Positions 37,515 to 44,854 of a stretch of DNA of 60,509 nt are shown here, in pieces (position 1 is the stretch's first letter; the number at the start of each line of letters is the position of its first letter). The translations under genes and the position numbers were made by a program. The notes beneath the pieces are model-generated. The model saw only the letters and a program-made list of their open reading frames with translations, did no database searches and had not been told where the DNA came from. The DNA comes from an uncultured Clostridia bacterium (lineage in GTDB: Bacteria > Bacillota_A > Clostridia > Oscillospirales > Oscillospiraceae): the NCBI GenBank assembly GCA_947307375.1, contig CAMZIX010000002.1, positions 1-60,509 of the forward strand, given 5' to 3'.

Positions 37515-38246
37515 TTGAAGATCCTCAATCTACTGAAAAAGAAAGAAGCAAAGGAGCCTCATTGCTCGGCGGTCATCGTTGCAGCCGGCTCATCGCAGCG
37601 CATGGGCAGCGACAAGCTTATGACAATGCTGGGCGATATCCCCGTGCTTGCCAGGACGCTGCAGGCTTTTCAGGCTTCGCCGCTTGTCGACGAGATCATC
37701 GTTGTAACGAAGTTGGAAAAACTGCAGGAGACGGCCGATCTCTGCAAGGAATATGGGATCGAAAAGGCCAATCGTGTGATCGCCGGGGGCAATACAAGAA
37801 CGGAATCCGCGCTTTGCGGCGTGTCTGAGGTCAGCCCCAATGCGAAGCTGATCGCCATTCACGACGGCGCTCGTCCGCTGGTTACGGAGGATCTGATCCA
37901 GCGCACCGTGTATGCCGCTGCCGAACACATGGCCGCAGCGCCTGCGGTATCCTCTGTCGATACCCTGAAGGCCGTGGACGATAACGGCTGCATCCTTGGT
38001 ACTGTCGACCGGGAAACTACGCTTCGCATCCAGACTCCTCAGGTCTTCCGTGCGGAGATCATCAAAGGCGCGCTGACCAAAGCCGTGGAAAAGGGGATAA
38101 CGCTGACCGACGACTGCGCGGCAGCCGAAATGATGGGTGTTCGAACCCAGACGGTCCAGGGTGATGAGGATAACATTAAGATCACGACGCCGCGTGATCT
38201 GCTGTTTGCCGCTGCGATTTTGAAGGATCGGGGAGAGCAGCCGTGA
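37515..38246 (+). CDS. ispD: 2-C-methyl-D-erythritol 4-phosphate cytidylyltransferase
   Basis: Third MEP-pathway enzyme; makes CDP-methylerythritol. Its 243 residues have the nucleotidyltransferase motif [13 protein letters not shown] near the N-terminus, IHDGARPLV and the TDDCAAAE region. GTG 37506 is one base from the GGAG site, so TTG 37515, 10 bases from it, is the likelier start. ispF overlaps its stop codon by 4 bases. Confidence 0.95.
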   Translation: MKILNLLKKKEAKEPHCSAVIVAAGSSQRMGSDKLMTMLGDIPVLARTLQAFQASPLVDEIIVVTKLEKLQETADLCKEYGIEKANRVIAGGNTRTESALCGVSEVSPNAKLIAIHDGARPLVTEDLIQRTVYAAAEHMAAAPAVSSVDTLKAVDDNGCILGTVDRETTLRIQTPQVFRAEIIKGALTKAVEKGITLTDDCAAAEMMGVRTQTVQGDEDNIKITTPRDLLFAAAILKDRGEQP

Positions 38247-38716
38247 GGATCGGACATGGGTATGATGTTCATCGCCTCGTCACAGGGAGAAAGCTGATCC
38301 TCGGCGGCGTGGAGATCCCTTATGAAAAAGGGCTGCTCGGTCATTCCGACGCCGATGTCCTGCTTCATGCGCTGATGGATGCGATGCTCGGCGCGGCGGC
38401 GCTCGGCGATATCGGGAAGCTTTTCCCGGACAACGATCCCAGCTATGCCGGAGCGGACAGCACCGTTCTTCTGGCGCGAGTTGCGGAGCTCTTGAAGCAG
38501 AACGATTATTCCGTCGTCAATCTCGACTGCACGATCCTGGCACAGCGTCCGAAACTGATGCCGTATATCCCTTGCATGATCGAGACGATCTCCTCCGTCC
38601 TGGGTATTTCGACCGACCGCGTCAGCGTCAAGGCAACCACGGAGGAAGGACTCGGCTTCACCGGCGAGGGCTTGGGGATCGCTGCGCATGCGGTCGTCCT
38701 GCTTGAGAAAAACTGA
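38243..38716 (+). CDS. ispF: 2-C-methyl-D-erythritol 2,4-cyclodiphosphate synthase
   Basis: Fifth MEP enzyme, a zinc-dependent cyclase. Its 157 residues carry the metal ligands Asp and His in [10 protein letters not shown] and His in GHSDADVL, plus [16 protein letters not shown] at the C-terminus. The start is GTG 38243, overlapping the ispD stop codon (GTGA). Together with IspH in the ispH-rpsA fusion it shows a MEP route to isoprenoids. Confidence 0.96.
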   Translation: MRIGHGYDVHRLVTGRKLILGGVEIPYEKGLLGHSDADVLLHALMDAMLGAAALGDIGKLFPDNDPSYAGADSTVLLARVAELLKQNDYSVVNLDCTILAQRPKLMPYIPCMIETISSVLGISTDRVSVKATTEEGLGFTGEGLGIAAHAVVLLEKN

Positions 38717-38776
38717 ATCGTACATACCGCAGCGCGAGCGCATACAATGGGGTGAGCTCAGCGATGGGTAATCTGT

Positions 38777-38813
38777 GAAACAGCCGCAGAGTCTTGTGCT
38801 CTGCGGCTGTTTC
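38777..38813 (+). terminator. Intrinsic terminator after ispF
   Basis: GAAACAGCCGCAGAG pairs perfectly with CTCTGCGGCTGTTTC over a 7-base loop. The 60 bases between ispF and this hairpin hold nothing I recognise. Confidence 0.8.
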
Positions 38814-38837
38814 TGTCTATAAAGGGGATTGTTCCTG

Positions 38838-39095
38838 ATGGAAAAATATCTGATCATGTGCCGCACAATGACGCATGCCCAGCGAAGCCAGCATCTCCTA
38901 GAAAGAAGCGGCATCATGTCGTCGCTCATCAAAGCGCCGGTAGCACTTACGCGATCCGGTTGCGGCTACGCACTCGTCCTCCGCCGACACGGAAGAGAGG
39001 GGATTCAGCTTTTGAAAGAGGCGGCGCTGCTCAGCGGCAGGGTCTATGAAAAAATCGATGAAGAATGGAGGGAAGTGACGAATGACTTATCTTGA
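38838..39095 (+). CDS. DUF3343 domain-containing protein
   Basis: Its 85 residues match the DUF3343 pattern: an opening hydrophobic strand, then HAQRSQHLLERSGI, and the conserved SGCGYALVLR with one Cys. Members often neighbour cysteine-desulfurase-like and selenium-metabolism genes and are thought to carry sulfur or selenium, but this is not proven. ATG 38838 has AAAGGGGA about 9 bases upstream. It overlaps the next gene by 14 bases. Confidence 0.8.
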   Translation: MEKYLIMCRTMTHAQRSQHLLERSGIMSSLIKAPVALTRSGCGYALVLRRHGREGIQLLKEAALLSGRVYEKIDEEWREVTNDLS

Positions 39096-40191
39096 CAGCG
39101 CGGCGACCAGCTTTCTCAAGCCTTCCTCTGTTTATCGCGCCGTCCAGCAGGCGATGCACTCAGCGTCAAATCCCGGACGCGGATCTCACCGCAGCGCATT
39201 GAAAGCCGCGGAGATCGTGTTTGAATGCAGAGAAACGGCGTCGGAACTGTTCCATGTGGAGGACCCGTCCCGCATCGTATTTACATTCAATGCCACGCAT
39301 GCGCTGAATCTCGCGATCCGTTCGCTGGCTCGTCTGGGAATGCGTGTTCTGATTTCCGGTTTCGAGCACAATGCCGTGACTCGACCCTTGGCTGCATTGA
39401 ACGCAGACGTTCGTATTTTCGGACCGACTTTGTTTGACCGACAGGCTGTTTTAGAAGATTTCCGCGATCAAATATCCCACGCGGACCTGGTCGTATGCAC
39501 GCATGTTTCTAACGTTTTCGGCTTCGTTCTTCCTGTTCAGGAGATCGCCGCCATTTGCCGCGGGCGTCATGTCCCTCTGATTATCGATGCTTCGCAGTCC
39601 GCGGGTCTGCTGGATATTGATATGACGCAGCTTGGCGCGTCCTTTATCGCCATGCCCGGTCATAAATCCCTGTTTGGACCGCAGGGAACGGGTCTTTTGC
39701 TGTGCGGCTGTGATGGATCACCGCTTCTTTACGGCGGCACCGGCAGCAACAGTTTAAGCGATGATATGCCATCTTTTCTTCCGGATCGACTGGAGGCGGG
39801 GACTATGAATGTCCCGGGGATCGCAGGTTTGCTGGCCGGCATGCAATATGTCCTTGACAGAAGTACGCCATCCATTTATGGCCATGAGCATGAACTGTTG
39901 AGCGCTCTCGTCGACCGATTGTCCGCTTTGCCGAGGCTTGATTTATACCATGATCGGGAACGGGAACAAAGCGGAATCCTATCGTTCACCGTGGGCGGCA
40001 TGGATAGCGAGAGCTTCAGTGAAGCGCTCAGTCGGAAGGGGATCGCCGTCCGAGGCGGGCTGCACTGCGCGCCGCTGGCACATCGGAGCGCTGGAACGAT
40101 AGACGGCGGGACGGTCAGGATCAGTCTGTCTCCCTTCAATACGATGGAGGAGATCGACAGCGTGTATCGGATCATTCGGGACATGTTGTGA
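39082..40191 (+). CDS. Class V aminotransferase, cysteine desulfurase-like
   Basis: PLP enzyme of the NifS/SufS group that would release sulfur (or selenium) from cysteine or selenocysteine. Its 369 residues have the PLP Lys195 in PGHKSLFGPQG, PLP-ring stacking and phosphate motifs (CTHVSNVFG, IIDASQSAG), and the catalytic Cys329 in GGLHCAPLAH. No iron-sulfur scaffold gene (sufU, iscU) is adjacent. It is translationally coupled to the DUF3343 gene. Confidence 0.87.
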   Translation: MTYLDSAATSFLKPSSVYRAVQQAMHSASNPGRGSHRSALKAAEIVFECRETASELFHVEDPSRIVFTFNATHALNLAIRSLARLGMRVLISGFEHNAVTRPLAALNADVRIFGPTLFDRQAVLEDFRDQISHADLVVCTHVSNVFGFVLPVQEIAAICRGRHVPLIIDASQSAGLLDIDMTQLGASFIAMPGHKSLFGPQGTGLLLCGCDGSPLLYGGTGSNSLSDDMPSFLPDRLEAGTMNVPGIAGLLAGMQYVLDRSTPSIYGHEHELLSALVDRLSALPRLDLYHDREREQSGILSFTVGGMDSESFSEALSRKGIAVRGGLHCAPLAHRSAGTIDGGTVRISLSPFNTMEEIDSVYRIIRDML

Positions 40192-40218
40192 ATTTAAGGT
40201 AAATTCTATCAATTCTAT

Positions 40219-40247
40219 TTGCCTTTTTTCCCCGGATGATCTATAAT
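40219..40247 (+). promoter_or_regulatory. Sigma-A promoter of the cdaA operon
   Basis: TTGCCT, 17 bases, TATAAT, 62 bases before ATG 40310 in an AT-rich gap. Confidence 0.75.
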
Positions 40248-40309
40248 AAAGTGATAATATATGTTCTTATGAAACTGATTCGAATATACAGCGGAACGGA
40301 GAAATACAG

Positions 40310-41167
40310 ATGGATGCCATACGTACCATGCTCAATCAGTCCCTGAATGTACTTTCGTCGATTCAGGTGACGGATATTATTGATATACTGATCGTCGCTT
40401 TTCTGATTTATAAGGTTTTTTCCCTGGTACGCCGGACTAATTCCACGAATCTGGCGCGCGGTATACTGATCCTGCTGGCCGTGTTTGTCCTGTCTGAGAT
40501 CCTCGGCCTCAAGATGATGCAGTTTCTGCTGCGCAGAGCCTTTGAGCTTGGACTCATTGCCCTGGTGGTTTTGTTTCAGCCTGAGCTGCGCCGTCTCTTT
40601 GAACGGCTCGGCAGCAGCTTCAGCTCCGGCAAGGAGTCCTACGGCAGCACGATGGAATCGGCGATCGCACAGACGGTTCTGGCCTGCTCGGAAATGTCCG
40701 AAGCCAAAACCGGCGCGCTGATCATCTTTGAGAGGAAGATCCAGCTTACCGATATTATGAGTACGGGCACCATCATTAACGCCGACGCGACGGCTGAGCT
40801 GATCAAAAACATCTTTTTCAACAAAGCTCCGCTGCATGACGGCGCTCTGATCCTTCGAAACGGCAGGATCGCCGCCGCCGGCTGCGTCCTACCTTTGACA
40901 AAGAGCAATAATCTCAGCAAAGACCTCGGTATGCGGCACCGTGCAGGTATCGGTTTGAGCGAGCAGTCCGATGCAGTTATCATTATCGTTTCTGAGGAGA
41001 CCGGATCGATTTCCGTTGCGATCGAAGGGATGCTCAAGCGTCATCTTTCGGCTTCAACTCTTGACAAGATCCTTCGCAGCGAGCTGATCCCGGAAAGCGG
41101 CGAAGAGAGGAAGAATGGCTTTATCCCCTGGATCAGGAATGCCTTGATGAGGAAGAACCATGAATAA
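40310..41167 (+). CDS. cdaA: Diadenylate cyclase CdaA
   Basis: Membrane-bound enzyme that joins two ATP into the second messenger c-di-AMP. Its 285 residues have N-terminal hydrophobic helices (DIIDILIVAFLIYKVF and LARGILILLAVFVL) and the DAC domain with catalytic PLHDGALIL and RHRAGIGLSE. The next gene, cdaR, overlaps by 8 bases. The usual third gene glmM is missing here. Confidence 0.95.
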   Translation: MDAIRTMLNQSLNVLSSIQVTDIIDILIVAFLIYKVFSLVRRTNSTNLARGILILLAVFVLSEILGLKMMQFLLRRAFELGLIALVVLFQPELRRLFERLGSSFSSGKESYGSTMESAIAQTVLACSEMSEAKTGALIIFERKIQLTDIMSTGTIINADATAELIKNIFFNKAPLHDGALILRNGRIAAAGCVLPLTKSNNLSKDLGMRHRAGIGLSEQSDAVIIIVSEETGSISVAIEGMLKRHLSASTLDKILRSELIPESGEERKNGFIPWIRNALMRKNHE

Positions 41168-42425
41168 GACGAAAATATATAAAACAATCAAAAACAGTCC
41201 GGTCTTTTGGATCATCCTGTCCCTTCTGATTGCGCTATTCATGTGGACTTATGTTGCTTCGCAGGATACGGAAGAGTTCAAAAAGACCTTTACCGGCGTG
41301 CGCGTTCAGCTTGTCGGCGAGGATATCCTCCGCAATTCCCGGAACATGGTTATCACCAACGTCAGCACGCCCACGGTCAACATTGAGGTCGTCGGACCGC
41401 GCCGTATCGTCAGCGCGCTGGACGAGGATGATCTGATTGCTCAGATCGATGTCAGCAAACTGACTATGGCCGCCGTCACCACACAGACTTATAAGATCAT
41501 TTTTCCTGACGGGACCGACACCAGCTCACTGAGCACCCTGAGCCGAACGCCGGAGACGGTCGTATTTACCGTTTCCGAGCTGATCGACAAGCAGATCCCC
41601 GTTCGCGGCAGCTTTGAAGGAAATTCGCTCGACGGTTATGTGGCTGAGGCTCCGGTTTTCACGCCTTCGACGATTACGGTTTCCGGTCCTGAGATCTACC
41701 TCAAAAACGTTAAGTACGCCTGGCTGACCTTCGGGGCAGGGGAAGAAGTGGATCATACGATCACAAGAACGGTGCCCTTCGTTTTGCGCGACAATAACGA
41801 CGAAGATTATTATAACGAGATGATCAGCTGCGACACCAACGAGATCGAGGCGCGCCTGACCATCATTCGTCAGAAAGTCGTGCCGCTGGAGGTCAGCATC
41901 GAATATGCCTCCGGCGCGACGCCGGAGAATACCAGGGTTACGATCGAGCCCGCGTCCGTCGCCCTGTCCGGAGATTCCGAGCTGTTGGACGCTCTGAATC
42001 AGATCGTCCTGGCCACGATCGATACTAAGGACTTTACGACCTCCTTCACCGAGACCTATCTGATCCGCATTGACGAGGGTCTGGTCAATCAGTCCGGTGT
42101 TACGGAGGCCAAGGTCACGGTTGAGCTCACGGATCTTGTCTCCGATAAATTCATTATCCGAAATATCGCCTATACCAATCTGACCGACGGTTATGAGGCT
42201 GAGATCATCACCACCGCCATTACCGTCACGCTGCGCGGGCCGGAGGAGCAGCTTCTTGCACTGAAGGCAGAAAATATCCGCGCCGTCATAGATCTGGAGG
42301 ATTATCTGAATTCAACCGGCACCTTTAATATCACGCCGAAGATCTACGTGGACGGCTTCCCTGATGTCGGCGAAGTCGGCGATGTTCCTCAGATCTCAAT
42401 CGAGCTGCGTGAGGCGGAGGGCTGA
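41160..42425 (+). CDS. cdaR: YbbR domain-containing protein (CdaR)
   Basis: Extracytoplasmic regulator of CdaA, anchored by an N-terminal helix (VFWIILSLLIALFMWTYVAS). Its 421 residues hold four YbbR repeats with the recurring pattern of strand, VxGP-type turn (VEVVGPRRIV, ITVSGPEIYL, VTLRGPEEQL) and proline. Coupled to cdaA by an 8-base overlap. Confidence 0.92.
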   Translation: MNKTKIYKTIKNSPVFWIILSLLIALFMWTYVASQDTEEFKKTFTGVRVQLVGEDILRNSRNMVITNVSTPTVNIEVVGPRRIVSALDEDDLIAQIDVSKLTMAAVTTQTYKIIFPDGTDTSSLSTLSRTPETVVFTVSELIDKQIPVRGSFEGNSLDGYVAEAPVFTPSTITVSGPEIYLKNVKYAWLTFGAGEEVDHTITRTVPFVLRDNNDEDYYNEMISCDTNEIEARLTIIRQKVVPLEVSIEYASGATPENTRVTIEPASVALSGDSELLDALNQIVLATIDTKDFTTSFTETYLIRIDEGLVNQSGVTEAKVTVELTDLVSDKFIIRNIAYTNLTDGYEAEIITTAITVTLRGPEEQLLALKAENIRAVIDLEDYLNSTGTFNITPKIYVDGFPDVGEVGDVPQISIELREAEG

Positions 42426-42427
42426 GC

Positions 42428-42835
42428 ATGACGCAGGAGGCTGTTGTTACCAGGCTTTTGCCCGGCGGTATGGCAGAGGTCGCTGTGAAAAGGACGACTG
42501 CCTGCGGCGGCAACTGCGCAAGCTGTGAAAGCTGCGTGTTTCAAAACGAGCTGAAAACGCCCGCCTTGAACCGAATCCAGGCCAGACCCGGACAAAAGGT
42601 GCTGATCGAAAGTCAGTCCTCGCGGATCTTCAAGGCTGCCTTCCTTGTATATGTTCTTCCGCTTCTCCTGTTCCTGCTTGGCTATCTTTTCTCATCTCTG
42701 CTGTCGCTGGGGGAGACAGGCGGGATCATCTGCAGTTTCGCCGGTCTAGCCCTCGGCGCCGTGATCGTGGTGCTTTCCCAGCGCCGCATCCGGGAAAAGG
42801 ATAAAATCACCTTTGAGATCATTGAATTTCTGTAA
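42428..42835 (+). CDS. SoxR-reducing system protein RseC/MucC family
   Basis: Its 135 residues start with an N-terminal cysteine-rich segment (CGGNCASCESC) that could bind a metal or iron-sulfur cluster. Two membrane helices follow (AAFLVYVLPLLLFLLGYLF and GIICSFAGLALGAVIVVL). Other members work with Rnf/Rsx electron-transfer complexes; none is nearby. It starts 2 bases after cdaR, so it is part of the c-di-AMP operon. Confidence 0.88.
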   Translation: MTQEAVVTRLLPGGMAEVAVKRTTACGGNCASCESCVFQNELKTPALNRIQARPGQKVLIESQSSRIFKAAFLVYVLPLLLFLLGYLFSSLLSLGETGGIICSFAGLALGAVIVVLSQRRIREKDKITFEIIEFL

Positions 42836-42849
42836 GCACGGAGGCCAGT

Positions 42850-43728
42850 ATGATCAAAAGCATGACAGGCTACGGCAGCGCCAAAGGAAATGTCGACGGC
42901 CTGGAGATCAGCATTGAACTGAAAAGCGTCAACAATCGATTTCTCGATTGCTCGGTGCGGATGCCGCGCAGTTTCCTCTTTGCGGAGGATGCCGTTAAAT
43001 CTGCCGTACAGCGCCACATCAGCCGCGGCAAGGTCGACGTGTTCGTCAGTGTGGATTCCTCACAGGCCGGCGATATGACCGTCAAGGTCAACGAACCGCT
43101 GTTGAAGGGGTATATGGATGCGCTGCACCACATTGCCGAGGAATATCAACTGCCAAACGATCTGTCGGCCGTCAGTCTCTCCCGTTATCCGGATGTTCTT
43201 GTTGTAGAAAAGAAGGAGCTCGATGCGGAAGCCATCACCGCAGGCATATCCGAAATCGCAGAGCGCGCATTGAACGATTTTGACGCGATGCGCCTTCGCG
43301 AGGGGGAAAAGCTGCGCGACGATGTGCTGAATCGTCTGACTGTGATCGACGGTCTCGTTTCCACTGTGGAGCTTGAATCTCCGAAGACCGTGGAGCAATA
43401 CCGCAATCGCCTGAAGCAGAAAATGGACGAGGTGTTGGGGACAGCCGGCGTCGATGAAAACCGCATCCTGATGGAGGCTGCGATCTTCGCCGACCGTATT
43501 GCCGTCGACGAGGAGACGGTTCGTCTGCGCAGTCATATGGCGCAGCTGACAAGTATGATCAACGGCCAGTCGCCGATCGGCCGTAAAATCGATTTTCTGA
43601 TCCAGGAATTCAACCGTGAGGCAAACACGACGGGCTCCAAGTGCATGAATTCCGACATCGCTCATGTGGTTGTCGATCTGAAATCTGAGATCGAAAAAAT
43701 CCGCGAGCAGATCCAGAACATCGAATAA
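42850..43728 (+). CDS. yicC: YicC/YloC family endoribonuclease
   Basis: Its 292 residues start with IKSMTGYGSA, the family hallmark, and contain ELKSVNNRFLD and the C-terminal metal site region (FLIQEFNREANTTGSK). Members are stress-related endoribonucleases. It is followed by remA, gmk and rpoZ, the conserved Firmicutes order yloC-remA-gmk-rpoZ-priA-def-fmt. Confidence 0.94.
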   Translation: MIKSMTGYGSAKGNVDGLEISIELKSVNNRFLDCSVRMPRSFLFAEDAVKSAVQRHISRGKVDVFVSVDSSQAGDMTVKVNEPLLKGYMDALHHIAEEYQLPNDLSAVSLSRYPDVLVVEKKELDAEAITAGISEIAERALNDFDAMRLREGEKLRDDVLNRLTVIDGLVSTVELESPKTVEQYRNRLKQKMDEVLGTAGVDENRILMEAAIFADRIAVDEETVRLRSHMAQLTSMINGQSPIGRKIDFLIQEFNREANTTGSKCMNSDIAHVVVDLKSEIEKIREQIQNIE

Positions 43729-43737
43729 GGAGCGCCT

Positions 43738-43998
43738 ATGAATCTTGTCAATATCGGATTTGGGAACCTGATCCATGCCCGGCGCGTGATCACGATCGTC
43801 AGTCCAGAATCTGCACCGATCAAACGCATGATCCAGGATGTTCGGGAGAAGGGTCTCCTGATCGACGCCAGCTTTGGACGCAGCACCAGATCCGTGATCG
43901 TTATGGACAGCGGTCACGTGATTCTCTCCGCACTTGAACCCGAGATCCTTTACCAGCGAATTTCCGATCAATCTGAGGAGGAAACCGAGCATGAATGA
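43738..43998 (+). CDS. remA: Extracellular matrix regulator RemA (DUF370)
   Basis: DNA-binding protein that activates biofilm matrix genes in Bacillus. Its 86 residues show the signature [20 protein letters not shown] and a C-terminal half with [12 protein letters not shown]. The end overlaps gmk by 8 bases. Confidence 0.94.
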   Translation: MNLVNIGFGNLIHARRVITIVSPESAPIKRMIQDVREKGLLIDASFGRSTRSVIVMDSGHVILSALEPEILYQRISDQSEEETEHE

Positions 43999-44590
43999 AA
44001 AAGGAAAACTGATTGTGATCTCCGGGCCGTCCGGCGCCGGAAAAAGCACCGTTGTTTTCAAAGCGATGGAAGGGCGGGACGATCTCTGCTTTTCCACCTC
44101 GGTCACGACAAGGAAACCGCGTCCCGGGGAAGTCGACGGCAGAGAGTACTTTTTCGTCGATCTTGACCGCTTTGCGGAGATGATTGAAAACGACGAGCTG
44201 CTCGAGCATGCCGAGTATGTGGCCAATCATTACGGTACGCCCCGCAAGTATGTGGAGGACAAGCTGGACCGAGGAATGAACGTGCTGCTGGATATTGAGG
44301 TTCAGGGCGCCCGTCAGGTTGCGGAAAAAAAGCCGGATGCCGTCAAGATCTTTATTATCCCGCCCTCCCTGCAGGAACTGGAACGCCGTCTGATCGGACG
44401 CGGCACCGACACGGCCCGCGCCATCGAAGCGCGTCTGATCCGCGCCCGTCAGGAATACCGCGAGGCGGATTTCTATGACTATATTATCGTCAATGACGAC
44501 GCCGATCGTGCAGCCGAGGAACTCAAGGCCATCATCCTGGCCGAGCACTGTCGTGCGAAAGACCGTGCGCAGTATCTGTGCGCGGATTGA
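43991..44590 (+). CDS. gmk: Guanylate kinase
   Basis: Phosphorylates GMP to GDP. Its 199 residues have the P-loop [13 protein letters not shown]-binding [15 protein letters not shown] and the C-terminal lid region. ATG 43991 has GAGGAGG about 11 bases upstream; the longer frame from 43934 lies inside remA. Confidence 0.96.
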   Translation: MNEKGKLIVISGPSGAGKSTVVFKAMEGRDDLCFSTSVTTRKPRPGEVDGREYFFVDLDRFAEMIENDELLEHAEYVANHYGTPRKYVEDKLDRGMNVLLDIEVQGARQVAEKKPDAVKIFIIPPSLQELERRLIGRGTDTARAIEARLIRARQEYREADFYDYIIVNDDADRAAEELKAIILAEHCRAKDRAQYLCAD

Positions 44591-44644
44591 ACTTCTATCG
44601 TTTATTATTTCAGCCGCCTGTGCGGCAGAATGGAGAATATGACT

Positions 44645-44833
44645 ATGATGCTTTATCCCCCGATGGCCGATCTCGTCGCTAAGGTCGGCAGCCGTTATCA
44701 ACTGGTGAATCTTGTTGCCCGCCGCGCCCGGGTGATCTCCGCGGAAGCCGAGGAGAAACAGATTCCGCTGGAACGCAAGCCTGTTTCCTCCGCGATCGAT
44801 GAGGTCTATACCGGCAAGCTTTCGATCAAGTGA
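44645..44833 (+). CDS. rpoZ: DNA-directed RNA polymerase subunit omega
   Basis: Helps assemble RNA polymerase. Its 62 residues have the core motif LVNLVARRARVISAEAE and a tail (SAIDEVYTGKLSI) like other clostridial omegas. ATG codons at 44630 and 44639 are in frame, but ATG 44645 is 9 bases after the GGAG site and gives the usual MMLYPPM start. Confidence 0.9.
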   Translation: MMLYPPMADLVAKVGSRYQLVNLVARRARVISAEAEEKQIPLERKPVSSAIDEVYTGKLSIK

Positions 44834-44854
44834 TCTGAGCTTCTGGCAGGAACG

